NCBI RefSeq assembly: GCF_027622855.1
Contig: NZ_JAPZVR010000004.1
Location: forward strand, 66,021 to 130,020
DNA from: Glycomyces algeriensis
GTDB lineage: Bacteria > Actinomycetota > Actinomycetes > Mycobacteriales > Micromonosporaceae
Direction of reading: 5' to 3'
DNA: 64,000 nucleotides
In this document: positions 32,342-40,997 of the stretch, one piece after another
Layout: each line of letters opens with the position of its first letter
Position numbering within the stretch: the stretch's first letter is position 1
The notes under the pieces: generated by a model
What the model saw: only the letters and a program-made list of their open reading frames with translations
The model's database searches: none
Told to the model about the DNA's origin: nothing
Made by a program: the position numbers and the translations under genes

Positions 32342-34213
32342 TCACACTCCGGTCGCGGCGTCGCGCCCGGCGGCGATGAGCCGGTCGAGGTCGATGAGCG
32401 CCTTGACGCCCAGGGCGAACGCGGTGCCGGGGCGCTCGTCGACGACCTCCTTGGCGTGGCGGATCGTCAGGCCGACCGAGCGGATCTCCTGCGCGAGCGC
32501 GGGTCCGGCGTGGCCGGAGCCGCGCAGCAGCTCCTGGTCGAAGACGTGCTCGGCCTCGACGAGGAGTTCGTGCGCCAGGTCCTCGAGGCTGCGGGAGCGG
32601 GCCGGTTCGGAGCTCGCGAACTGGGCGGCGAGCACCATGGCCTCGACTACGCGGATCGTGAAGTGCCAGGAGGGGTCCTCGAACCAGTGGCCGAGTTCGC
32701 CGTAGACCTGCTTGGGCTGGTCCCACAGGCGCGAGGCCGCGCCTTCGCGGATGCGCCTGCGCGCCAGGTGGTCCCACACGAGGTCGGCCACTTCGAGCAG
32801 TTCGGCGCGGGCCTCGATGGTCACGAGCAGGCCCGCGGCGTGGTAGAGGCGCTTGAGCAGCAGCGGCGCGAAGTCGACCATGTTCCAGACCATGGACGGG
32901 CCGTCGAGCTTCTCGATGCCGGCGAGTTCGGCCTTCACGCCGGGGAAGTGGGTCTCGACGGCGCGGTCCCCCGCGAGGGCGCGGCGGGTGATGCGGCCCC
33001 GGTTGGCGAGTTCGACGAGGACGTCGCCGAGGCGGATGAGGTCGTCGTCGCCGCCGCGGGAGGCGCCGAAGGTGTCGGTCGCGACCGCGCACACCAGGAG
33101 CGAGTAGTAGTCGTACTCCAGGCCGTCGGTGGTGCGCCAGGGGACGTCCTCGAGCGGCCACTTCGAGCCGCCGCCGAAGGACGCGACCATGGCCCAGTAG
33201 CGGCGGGTGACGTCCATGCGCAGCTGCAGGGACTGGGCGAGGCGCTGCTCCTCCTCGGAGAGGAGGTTGCGGCGCATCACCGTGGGCGAGAACAGGGCCT
33301 GGATCGCCTCGAGGGCCACCACGGTGAAGTACAGGTACGGGGCGTCCTCGGCGCGGCCGGGGCGCTGCGTCGACGTGTCCGAGAGGTCCGGGATGTCCGG
33401 GGCCTTCTCCACGACCGACCAGGACCAGCCGATCTCGAAGAGCTTCGTGGGGGCCTCGACGCCCGCCGTGCCGCCCGAGCCCACGGTGATGGTGCGCAGG
33501 GTGGCGATGATGTCGTCCGCGTTCTCCCGGAAGCGCCGCACGATCTTGCGGTCCGCCTGGCCGTCGACGTTGATGAGGGCGATGAGCTGGCGGCCGAAGT
33601 CGTCGTCGGCGTCGAACGTGGACACCGCGAACGAGCGCAGCAGGCCCGTGATCGCGCCGAGGAGGCGCCGGTGGATGGCCGTCTGCACCTGGTCGACCTC
33701 GCGGCCGAGGTCGGCGCGGCCCATGCGGTCGACCGTGGGCTGGAAGTCCTGCAGGAACGCCAGGGAGGTGAGGCACAGCGGGATCGCGAGCGCGAAGCCC
33801 TCCGTGACGTCGATGGCGCGCTGCTCGGGCTGGGCCTGCTGGGTGCGGTCCTTGCGGTGCATGTTGGAGCCGCCGGAGTAGACGGGCACGCCCTCGTCGT
33901 CGACGTGCCGCTCCATGTAGTCCCTGACCAGCCGCATGATGCGGATCGGGATCTCGACCGCGTCGCCGAGCCCCGAGAACGCCTCGAGGACGGCGTCGCT
34001 CGTGGCGTCGGGGTCGGCGTAGTTGAGCTCGGGCAGTTCCTGCGCGGGGTACAGCAGGCACAGCAGCTGCTGGGCGTCGCCCACCGCGTCGGACTGGTTG
34101 CGGCCGCCCCAGTGCCAGGCCTTCCGCTTGCCGCCCGCTTCAGGAGCGCGCCAGCTGTAGGCCACCTGGGCCCGCCAGATGTCGAGGAGCTGCTGCCGAG
34201 GCTGCATCTTCAC
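32342..34213 (-). CDS. SCO2524-family-like protein, unknown function
   Basis: A 623-residue, mainly helical soluble protein, first gene of the minus-strand trio. It opens with a Trp-rich segment (RQQLLDIWRAQVAYSWR, then KAWHWGGRNQSDAVGDAQQLLCLLYP). No transmembrane segment or known catalytic motif is visible. The helical part is reminiscent of alpha/alpha-toroid enzymes, but this is an impression only. The start is GTG at 34213 or ATG at 34207; neither has a clear ribosome-binding site. The 2-bp spacing to the P-loop gene indicates translational coupling. Confidence 0.65.
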   Translation of the reverse strand: MKMQPRQQLLDIWRAQVAYSWRAPEAGGKRKAWHWGGRNQSDAVGDAQQLLCLLYPAQELPELNYADPDATSDAVLEAFSGLGDAVEIPIRIMRLVRDYMERHVDDEGVPVYSGGSNMHRKDRTQQAQPEQRAIDVTEGFALAIPLCLTSLAFLQDFQPTVDRMGRADLGREVDQVQTAIHRRLLGAITGLLRSFAVSTFDADDDFGRQLIALINVDGQADRKIVRRFRENADDIIATLRTITVGSGGTAGVEAPTKLFEIGWSWSVVEKAPDIPDLSDTSTQRPGRAEDAPYLYFTVVALEAIQALFSPTVMRRNLLSEEEQRLAQSLQLRMDVTRRYWAMVASFGGGSKWPLEDVPWRTTDGLEYDYYSLLVCAVATDTFGASRGGDDDLIRLGDVLVELANRGRITRRALAGDRAVETHFPGVKAELAGIEKLDGPSMVWNMVDFAPLLLKRLYHAAGLLVTIEARAELLEVADLVWDHLARRRIREGAASRLWDQPKQVYGELGHWFEDPSWHFTIRVVEAMVLAAQFASSEPARSRSLEDLAHELLVEAEHVFDQELLRGSGHAGPALAQEIRSVGLTIRHAKEVVDERPGTAFALGVKALIDLDRLIAAGRDAATGV

Positions 34214-34413
34214 AGGGGATCACCGCCGAGCGCTCACCGGGTCGAATCGGACAGGTCCACTATCGCACGCGCATGTGACACGAACGGACGCACAGAATGC
34301 TTTGAGTCGCTTACCCGACAGAACGGAGGCGTCCGCGACGGGGCCTGCGAGCGTCCTATGAGTAGGGTCGGCAAACCGGGCGTACCGGTACCCTTCAGGC
34401 GCAAGGAGTCGAG

Positions 34414-34626
34414 ATGGTCGAACTGATCCTCGCGGGCGTGATCATCAGCGCCGTCTGCGCCGCGGCCGTCGTCACCGGCGTCCGCGACCGGCGGCGCACC
34501 GCCGTCCGGCCCGACGCCGACCGCGAGCCCGGCGGCGAACCGATCCCGAGCGGCTGGACCGCGCACGGCGGCGGGCAGGGCGGCGACCGCACGGACCCCG
34601 CCGCTGGCGCGGCGACAGTACGCTGA
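34414..34626 (+). CDS. Small single-pass membrane protein
   Basis: A 70-residue protein: an N-terminal hydrophobic helix (ELILAGVIISAVCAAAVV, residues 3-20), then a charged Arg/Asp/Gly-rich cytoplasmic tail. AAGGAG lies 5 nt before the ATG, supporting a real gene. It lies 31 bp before a second small membrane protein on the same strand and is divergent from the SCO2524-like gene. No family recognised. Confidence 0.6.
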   Translation: MVELILAGVIISAVCAAAVVTGVRDRRRTAVRPDADREPGGEPIPSGWTAHGGGQGGDRTDPAAGAATVR

Positions 34627-34657
34627 GTCTCCGAACCTCTACTCCGCAGGAGTCCCG

Positions 34658-34981
34658 ATGGGCGCCATCGTCATCATCCTCGTCGTCATCCTCGGCACCG
34701 CCGCGGTCGTCGCCCTCCTCTCAGCGGTCTTCAGATCCGTGACGCGCGCGCACCGCGACCACGGCGGCTACGGCGGCGGCAGCTACAGCGGCGGCACACA
34801 CCACTACGGGTGGACCGGCGGCTCCGACAGCGGCGGTGCCACCGGCGGCAACGACTGCGGCCCCAGCTACAGCGACAACTCGAGCGGCGGCGGCTTCTTC
34901 GGCGGCGACTCCGGCGGGGGCTTCAGCGGCGGGGGCGACTCCGGCGGAGGCGGTGGCGACGGAGGAGGCTCGAGCTGCTAA
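34658..34981 (+). CDS. Gly/Ser-rich membrane-anchored protein
   Basis: A 107-residue protein with one N-terminal hydrophobic helix (about residues 3-24). A tail follows made almost wholly of Gly, Ser and Asp with His-Tyr and a final Cys: GGYGGGSYSGG, HHYGWTGG, repeated SGGG. AGGAG lies upstream of the ATG. Low-complexity tails of this kind occur in several actinobacterial surface or membrane proteins of unknown role. Its TAA overlaps the convergent acetyltransferase stop by 4 bp. Confidence 0.6.
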   Translation: MGAIVIILVVILGTAAVVALLSAVFRSVTRAHRDHGGYGGGSYSGGTHHYGWTGGSDSGGATGGNDCGPSYSDNSSGGGFFGGDSGGGFSGGGDSGGGGGDGGGSSC

Positions 34982-35505
34982 AGCCCCGCTCTGCGCTCGT
35001 AGACGCTGCAAGGGACCTCGTAGCCGGGGATCAAGGTCACGCGTTCCAACCGCATCCCCAGCTTCTCCGCCACGCGGATCGAAGCCGTGTTCTCGCTGTG
35101 GATGCACGAGACGACGCGGTCGAGGCCGAGCTCACCGAACGCGAACCCCATCGCCGCACGGGCGGCCTCGGGCGCATAGCCACGGCCCCAGCGGTCACTG
35201 CGCATCCGCCAGCCGAGCTCGGTGACCGGCAGGATCTCCGGCAGGAACGACGGGGTCGCCAGCGCCGCCCAACCCACCAGCGTGCCGGTGTCGCGTTCGA
35301 CGGCGGCGAAGACGCCCCAACCGTGCGCGTCCCAGTGCGCCGCCGCTTTCGCGGTGCGGGCCTCGGTCTCCTCCAGGGAGAGCGGAACGCCGCGGCCGAT
35401 GTACCGCATGACCTCTGGGTCGGCATTCATGACCTGCATCGCCGCGGCGTCGTCGGCCTGCATCGGCCGCAGCACGAGCCGCTCGGTCTTCAGTTCCAGG
35501 GTCAT
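34978..35505 (-). CDS. GNAT-family N-acetyltransferase (RimJ/RimL-like)
   Basis: A 175-residue acetyltransferase. ETERLVLRPMQADDAAAM-type N-terminus (LKTERLVLRP) and RWGRGYAPEAARAAMGFAF, the acetyl-CoA-binding A motif near residue 98, are clear. HSENTASIRVAEKLGM near residue 135 is typical of RimJ/RimL-type enzymes that acetylate protein N-termini or small amines. The ATG at 35505 overlaps the DUF4233 stop by 4 bp, so it is the last gene of the valS-folC operon. Substrate unknown. Confidence 0.9.
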   Translation of the reverse strand: MTLELKTERLVLRPMQADDAAAMQVMNADPEVMRYIGRGVPLSLEETEARTAKAAAHWDAHGWGVFAAVERDTGTLVGWAALATPSFLPEILPVTELGWRMRSDRWGRGYAPEAARAAMGFAFGELGLDRVVSCIHSENTASIRVAEKLGMRLERVTLIPGYEVPCSVYERRAGL

Positions 35506-35915
35506 CGCTTCGGCGGCCTTCCCAGCGAGATCTTCACATACCAGCAGTAGGCCCATACGAGGGCGAACACGATCCCGGCCACGCCGAGCGCCCAGTGGAT
35601 CGGCCAGCACGCGATCAGCGCGAGCTGCACCACCGCGCCCGCCTGCCAGACCCAGGGGCGCTTCGCCATGCCCGCCAGCACGATGCACACCACGGTGAGA
35701 ATGAGGACCACGGTGATCGCGAGCGTCGGGTCGTCCAGGATCATCCGCATCGGCACGATCGCCAGCAGCAGCGCCAGCGCCTCGAAGCTCATCGCCATGG
35801 CGGCGAGGCTGCGCGCGGCCCGGGCCGGGTCGCGCAGGCCCGAGCGGCCCTCGTCGGGCTCGCTCCAGGGCTCCTCCGCCTGTTCGGGGGTCACCTGCTC
35901 GTCGTGCTCAGCCAC
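35502..35915 (-). CDS. DUF4233 membrane protein
   Basis: A 137-residue protein. An acidic cytoplasmic N-terminus of about 35 residues is followed by four hydrophobic helices: MSFEALALLLAIVPM, ITVVLILTVVCIVLAG, WQAGAVVQLALIACW and LGVAGIVFALVWAYCW. DUF4233 proteins typically sit right after folC in actinobacteria, as here (8-bp overlap). The start is GTG at 35915, chosen over a TTG at 35948 inside folC. Function unknown. Confidence 0.85.
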   Translation of the reverse strand: MAEHDEQVTPEQAEEPWSEPDEGRSGLRDPARAARSLAAMAMSFEALALLLAIVPMRMILDDPTLAITVVLILTVVCIVLAGMAKRPWVWQAGAVVQLALIACWPIHWALGVAGIVFALVWAYCWYVKISLGRPPKR

Positions 35916-37284
35916 GACGACCGACCAGGAGCTGGCGGGCGTCCGCAACGGTGAACACCGAACCGGTGACGAGGACGCCGCCGCCCGACTCGTAGATGTC
36001 GTCGGCCTCTTCGGCCAGCTCGATCCCGCGCGCGATCGCGTCCGCCATGTGCGGGAGCACCGTGACGCGCTCCTCGCCGAAGACCTCTTTGGCGATCTTC
36101 GCCAGCGTCGCCGCCGGCATCGCCCGGTCCGAAGAGGACTTCGTGATCACGATCTCGTCGAGCAGCGGCTCCAGGAGCTCGAGCATGTGGTCGGTCTCCT
36201 TGTCCCCCAGCATGCCCACGACGCCGACCAGCTTGCGGAAGTTGAACTCCTCCTCCACGGCCTGCACCATGGCCTCCATGCCCGCCGGGTTGTGCGCGGC
36301 GTCGAGGATCACCGTCGGCGCCGTCCGCACCACCTCCAGGCGGCCCGGCGAGGAGAACTCCGCGAACGCCTCGCCCACGACCTCCGCGTCGAGCGCCTTC
36401 GGCTCGCCCGCGCCGAGCAGGACCTCGACGGCCGCCAGCGCCAGCGCCGCATTGTGGGCCTGGTACTCGCCGTGGAGCGGCAGGAACAGGTCCTGGTAGC
36501 GGGCGGCCCGGGTCTCGATCGTGATGAGCTGCCCGCCCACGGCCACTTCGCGCGCGGTGACCTCGAAGCCGCGGCCCTCGGGCACGAGCTTCGCGCCCAC
36601 GGCGTCGGCGCGGCGCAGCAGCGGCTCCATCGCGGAGCGCTCCTGCGTCGCGGTGACGAGCGTCGAGCCCTCGTGGACGATCCCGGCCTTCATCGTCGCG
36701 ATCTCGGCGAGGGTCTCGCCGAGCCACTTGGTGTGGTCGATCCCGATGGGGGTGATGACCGCGACCTCGGCGTTCAGGACGTTCGTCGAGTCGGTCTCAC
36801 CGCCCAGGCCCACCTCGATGACGCCGACGTCGATCGGGGTGTCGGCGAACGCGCCCATGGCGAGCGCCACGGTCATCTCGAAGTAGGTGAGCGCTTCGGA
36901 GGCCTCGCGGTCGACGAGCTCGGCGAGCGGCGCGATCTCGTAGTACTGGGCGGCGAGCTTGTCGGGGCTGATCGGCTCGCCGTCGATCGCGATGCGCTCG
37001 TTGACGCTGTTGAGGTGCGGCGACGTGAACATGCCGGTGCGCAGGCCGTGGCCGCGCAGGAGCCGCTCGATCATGCGCGAGGTCGAGGTCTTGCCGTTGG
37101 TGCCGGTGATGTGGATCGAACGGAAGGCCCGCTGCGGGTCGCCCATCATGTCGAGCAGCTGCTTGATGCGGTCGAGCGTGAAGTCCCAGCGGGAGAAACC
37201 GCGGGCTTCCAGGAGCGCCTCGACTTGCGCCAGTTCGGCGTTCAATGTAATTGTCCCCCACTCATGGCGACGCTTGCGAGCCAT
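35908..37284 (-). CDS. folC: Folylpolyglutamate synthase / dihydrofolate synthase
   Basis: A 458-residue Mur-ligase-family enzyme adding glutamate to dihydropteroate and folates. The P-loop ITGTNGKTSTSRMIERLL lies near residue 60 and the loop FTSPHLNSVNERI near residue 90. EVGLGGETDSTNVL contains the second ATP/metal site, and VILDAAHNPAGMEAM lies near residue 300. The start ATG at 37284 directly abuts the G/C homopolymer tract; if that tract is misassembled the true N-terminus could differ slightly. It follows valS, the usual actinobacterial order. Confidence 0.95.
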   Translation of the reverse strand: MARKRRHEWGTITLNAELAQVEALLEARGFSRWDFTLDRIKQLLDMMGDPQRAFRSIHITGTNGKTSTSRMIERLLRGHGLRTGMFTSPHLNSVNERIAIDGEPISPDKLAAQYYEIAPLAELVDREASEALTYFEMTVALAMGAFADTPIDVGVIEVGLGGETDSTNVLNAEVAVITPIGIDHTKWLGETLAEIATMKAGIVHEGSTLVTATQERSAMEPLLRRADAVGAKLVPEGRGFEVTAREVAVGGQLITIETRAARYQDLFLPLHGEYQAHNAALALAAVEVLLGAGEPKALDAEVVGEAFAEFSSPGRLEVVRTAPTVILDAAHNPAGMEAMVQAVEEEFNFRKLVGVVGMLGDKETDHMLELLEPLLDEIVITKSSSDRAMPAATLAKIAKEVFGEERVTVLPHMADAIARGIELAEEADDIYESGGGVLVTGSVFTVADARQLLVGRRG

Positions 37285-37290
37285 AAATTC

Positions 37291-37415
37291 GTGTTGTGAA
37301 GGCCGCGGGGGCCCCGGGGGGGGGCCCCGGGCCCCCGGGCGCCCGGCGGTTGCGGGGGGCCCGGGGTGGGGGGGAGGGGGCGCGGCCGCCCGCCCCCCCC
37401 CCCCCCCGGCCCCGG
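37291..37415. other. G/C homopolymer tract, possibly misassembled
   Basis: About 125 bp of long G and C runs (including about 18 consecutive Cs) between valS and folC. No gene is present. Self-complementary blocks could act as a terminator, but the resemblance to the poly-C window edge makes a sequence-quality problem plausible. Confidence 0.6.
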
Positions 37416-40034
37416 TTACGCCAGTCGTTCGAGCTGCGCCGTGATGCGCGCGATGTCGGCCTCGGCGGTCGCCTTGCGCGCCTTGATCTTGTCGACCACG
37501 GCATCGGGCGCCTTCGACAGGAACGCCTCGTTGCCGAGCTTGCCCAAGGTGCCCGCCAGCTCCTTCTCCGCGGCCTTCAGCGCCTTGTCGAGACGGGCCC
37601 GCTCGGCGGCGACGTCAATCGTCCCCGACGTGTCGAGCGCGACGGTGACCTGGTCGGACACCGCGAGTTCGGCGGTCGGCGCGAAGCCCTCGGACTCGGC
37701 GTCGAGCTTCACGAACGAGCGGATGAGCCACTCCTGGTCGGCCAGGCCGGCCGCGTCCAGGCCGGTGATGCGCGCGGCCACCCGCTGGCTGGGCTTCACG
37801 CCCTGGTCCGAGCGGAAGCGGCGCACCTCCACGACCACGTGCTGCATGGCCGCCACGAGCCGCTCAGCCTCCTCGTCCACACCGGACGGGACCGGCCACG
37901 CGGCCACGGTCAGCGAGTCGCCCTGCTCCTCGGTGCCGGTGAGTGTCAGCCACAGCTCCTCGGTGACGAACGGGATCACCGGGTGCAGCAGGCGCAGCAG
38001 CTGGTCGAAGACGTGCCCGAGCACCCGGCGCGTGTCGTCGGCGGCCCGGCCGCCCGCGCCCAGCACCGGCTTGGTGAGCTCGAGGTACACGTCGAACACG
38101 TCGTCCCACGCGAAGTGGTAGAGCGCGTCCATGGCCTTCGCGAACTCGTACTGCTCGAGGTGGCCGTCGACGCTCTCCACGGTCTTCGAGAGCCGCGACA
38201 GGACCCACCGGTCGATCAGCGACAGGTCCGCGGGGAGGTCGCCCTCCACCGTGGCGCCGCTCATGAGCGCGAACCGGGTGCCGTTCCACAGCTTGTTGCA
38301 GAAGTTCCGCGCGACCTCGGCGAGCTCGATCGACGCGATCGAGTCGGCGCCCGGGTTCGCGTCCCGCGCGAGCATGAACCGCAGCGCGTCCGCGCCGTAC
38401 TGGTCCACCACCTCGAGCGGGTCGATGCCGTTCCCGGAGGACTTGGACATCTTCTTGCCGTCCTTGTCGCGGATGAGCCCGTGCAGGTACACCTCTTTGA
38501 AGGGCGCCTCGCCCATCGCGTAGGTGCCGAACATCATCATCCGCACCACCCAGAAGAAGATGATGTCCCAGCCGGTCACGAGCGCGGCCGTCGGATAGAA
38601 CTTCGCCAGCGCGGGCGTCTCCTCCGGCCAGCCGAGCGTGGAGAACGGCCACAACCCCGAGGAGAACCACGTGTCGAGCACGTCGGAGTCCTGCACGTAC
38701 CCCTCGGGCGCGGTCTCGCCCGGGCCCACGCACACCTCTTCCCCATTGGGGCCGTACCAGATCGGGATCCGGTGGCCCCACCACAGCTGACGCGAGATGC
38801 ACCAGTCGAGCAGGTTGTCCACCCACGCGAAGTAGCGCTTCTCCATCTCCGGCGGGTGGATCTTCGTCTCACCGGTGCGCACCGCGTCACCGGCCATCTT
38901 CGCGAGGCGCTCCACCTTCACGAACCACTGGAGCGACAGGCGCGGCTCCACCGTGGTGTCGCAGCGCTCGCAGTGGCCGACCGCGTGCACGTACGGGCGC
39001 TTCTCGGCGATGATGCGGCCTTCGGCGCGCAGCGCCGAGGCGATCGCCGAGCGGGCCTCGAACCGGTCGAGCCCCTGGAACGGGCCGTGCGCGGTGATCA
39101 CGCCGCGCTCGTCCATGATGAGGATCGAGTCCAGGTCGTGGCGCTGGCCGATCGCGAAGTCGTTCGGGTCGTGCGCCGGGGTCACCTTGACCGCGCCGGT
39201 CCCGAACTCGGGGTCGACGTGCGCGTCGGCCACGATCGGGATGCGCCGGCCCGTGAACGGGACCTCGACGGTGGTGCCGAGCAGGTGCCGGTAGCGCTCG
39301 TCGTCGGGGTGGACGGCCACGGCGGTGTCGCCGAGCATCGTCTCCAGGCGGGTCGTGGCGACCACGATCGAGTCCTCGCCGTCGCCGTAGCGCATGGACA
39401 CGAGCTCGCCCGCGTCGTCCTGGTGCTCCACTTCGGCGTCGGAGAGCGCGGTCATGCAGCGCGGGCACCAGTTGATGATGCGCTCGGCGCGGTAGATCAT
39501 GCCGTCGTCGTACATGCGCTTGAACATCGTCTGCACGGCGCTGGAGAGCCCGTCGTCGAGCGTGAACCGCTCGCGGTCCCAGTCGACGCCGTCGCCGATC
39601 TTCTTCATCTGCGAGGTGATGCGCTCGTGGTAGACGTCCTTCCACTCCCACACGCGCTCGATGAACCCCTCGCGGCCGAGGTCGTGGCGGGACAGGCCCT
39701 CCTTGTCGGCGAGCTGGCGCTCCACCACGTTCTGCGTCGAGATCCCGGCGTGGTCGGTGCCCGGCAGGAACAGGGCCTCCTTGCCGCGCATGCGCTCGCG
39801 GCGCACGAGGGTGTCGATGATGGTGTGGTCGAGCGCGTGCCCGAGGTGCAGCTGGCCGGTCACGTTCGGCGGCGGGATCACGATGGCGTAGGGCTCGCGG
39901 TCCGAGGCGTCGTCAGCCTTGAAGCGACCGTCGGCTACCCACTTCGCGTAGCGTCGCGCCTCTACCTCTACGGGCGCGTACGTCTTCGGGAGCTGGGTTT
40001 CCATGTCCGGTGTCTTCTTCGCTGCGTCTGTCAC
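37416..40034 (-). CDS. valS: Valyl-tRNA synthetase
   Basis: An 872-residue class I synthetase charging tRNA-Val. The HIGH motif is PPPNVTGQLHLGHALDHT (about residue 55) and the KMSKS loop KDGKKMSKSSGNGIDP (about residue 525). An editing domain lies between. A C-terminal coiled-coil arm ends the protein (ARLDKALKAAEKELAG, then KIKARKATAEADIARI). The start is GTG at 40034 or an in-frame ATG at 40004, which would drop ten poorly conserved residues. No T-box is visible upstream. It heads the valS-folC-DUF4233-GNAT run. Confidence 0.96.
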   Translation of the reverse strand: MTDAAKKTPDMETQLPKTYAPVEVEARRYAKWVADGRFKADDASDREPYAIVIPPPNVTGQLHLGHALDHTIIDTLVRRERMRGKEALFLPGTDHAGISTQNVVERQLADKEGLSRHDLGREGFIERVWEWKDVYHERITSQMKKIGDGVDWDRERFTLDDGLSSAVQTMFKRMYDDGMIYRAERIINWCPRCMTALSDAEVEHQDDAGELVSMRYGDGEDSIVVATTRLETMLGDTAVAVHPDDERYRHLLGTTVEVPFTGRRIPIVADAHVDPEFGTGAVKVTPAHDPNDFAIGQRHDLDSILIMDERGVITAHGPFQGLDRFEARSAIASALRAEGRIIAEKRPYVHAVGHCERCDTTVEPRLSLQWFVKVERLAKMAGDAVRTGETKIHPPEMEKRYFAWVDNLLDWCISRQLWWGHRIPIWYGPNGEEVCVGPGETAPEGYVQDSDVLDTWFSSGLWPFSTLGWPEETPALAKFYPTAALVTGWDIIFFWVVRMMMFGTYAMGEAPFKEVYLHGLIRDKDGKKMSKSSGNGIDPLEVVDQYGADALRFMLARDANPGADSIASIELAEVARNFCNKLWNGTRFALMSGATVEGDLPADLSLIDRWVLSRLSKTVESVDGHLEQYEFAKAMDALYHFAWDDVFDVYLELTKPVLGAGGRAADDTRRVLGHVFDQLLRLLHPVIPFVTEELWLTLTGTEEQGDSLTVAAWPVPSGVDEEAERLVAAMQHVVVEVRRFRSDQGVKPSQRVAARITGLDAAGLADQEWLIRSFVKLDAESEGFAPTAELAVSDQVTVALDTSGTIDVAAERARLDKALKAAEKELAGTLGKLGNEAFLSKAPDAVVDKIKARKATAEADIARITAQLERLA

Positions 40035-40076
40035 CAGTCAAGTGTAAGGAGCACGCATGCAGGGATGCGAAGCGGT

Positions 40077-40997
40077 TTACGCGGTGTCGCCCAGAACCCT
40101 TCCCACCGCCGTCGCCACGTCCGTCTCGCCGTTCGCGACCTGTTCGGCCAGCGCCTCGGGGACGGTGTAGCGGCGGCGGAGCTCGGCGTCGACGCGGGCG
40201 CGGATCTCGGCTTCGGCGCGGCGGCGGCGCTTGTCGGCGAGGTGGTCCCCGCCGGCGAGCCAGTCGCGGTGCTTGGTGATGGCCGCGACCAGGTCGTCGA
40301 TGCCCTTGGCCTCGGAGGCGACGGTGGAGCAGATCGGCTGGCGCCACTCGCCGGGTTCGCGGCGGACGAGGCTCATGAGGGCCCGGAGGTCGCGCACGGT
40401 CCCGTCGGCGCCGGGCCGGTCGGCCTTGTTGACGACGTAGACGTCCGCGATCTCCACGACCCCGGCCTTGACGGCCTGGATGCCGTCGCCCATGCCGGGC
40501 GCGAGGAGGAGCAGTGTCGTGTCGGCGAGGGCCGCGATCTCGACCTCGGCCTGGCCGACGCCCACGGTCTCGACGATGACGACGTCGAAGCCGACGCCTT
40601 CGAGGAGCCGCACGGCCGCGCCGGTGGTGGCGGCGAGGCCGCCGAGGTGGCCGCGGGTGGCGACGGAGCGGATGTAGACCCCGTCGTCGAGGGCGTGGTC
40701 GGCCATGCGGACGCGGTCGCCGAGGATCGCCCCGCCGCTGAAGGGGCTGGAGGGGTCGACGGCGAGGACGCCGACGCGCAGGCCCGTCTCGCGCCAGGCG
40801 GTGATGAGCGCCGAGACGAGCGTGGACTTGCCGACGCCGGGCGAGCCGGTGACGCCGATGATGAGCGCGTCGCCGCCGGTGGCGAGGCGCGCGACGTCAG
40901 GGGCGTCGGCAGTGCTGTTCTCTACGGCGGTGATGAGACGGGCGGTGGCCCGGCGGTCTCCCGCGCGGGCCGCCGCCACCAGGTCGCTGACCTGCAT
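40077..40997 (-). CDS. meaB: MeaB-type GTPase, methylmalonyl-CoA mutase chaperone
   Basis: A 306-residue G3E-family GTPase that protects and reloads adenosylcobalamin-dependent mutase. Walker A is GVTGSPGVGKSTLVSAL (about residue 50). The Mg/switch regions are DPSSPFSGGAILGDRVRM and VETVGVGQAEVEIA, and the G4 motif is VVNKADRPGAD. The start ATG at 40997 overlaps the thiolase stop (TGATG). Together with mce nearby it points to propionyl/methylmalonyl-CoA metabolism, although no mutase gene is in the window. Confidence 0.94.
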   Translation of the reverse strand: MQVSDLVAAARAGDRRATARLITAVENSTADAPDVARLATGGDALIIGVTGSPGVGKSTLVSALITAWRETGLRVGVLAVDPSSPFSGGAILGDRVRMADHALDDGVYIRSVATRGHLGGLAATTGAAVRLLEGVGFDVVIVETVGVGQAEVEIAALADTTLLLLAPGMGDGIQAVKAGVVEIADVYVVNKADRPGADGTVRDLRALMSLVRREPGEWRQPICSTVASEAKGIDDLVAAITKHRDWLAGGDHLADKRRRRAEAEIRARVDAELRRRYTVPEALAEQVANGETDVATAVGRVLGDTA

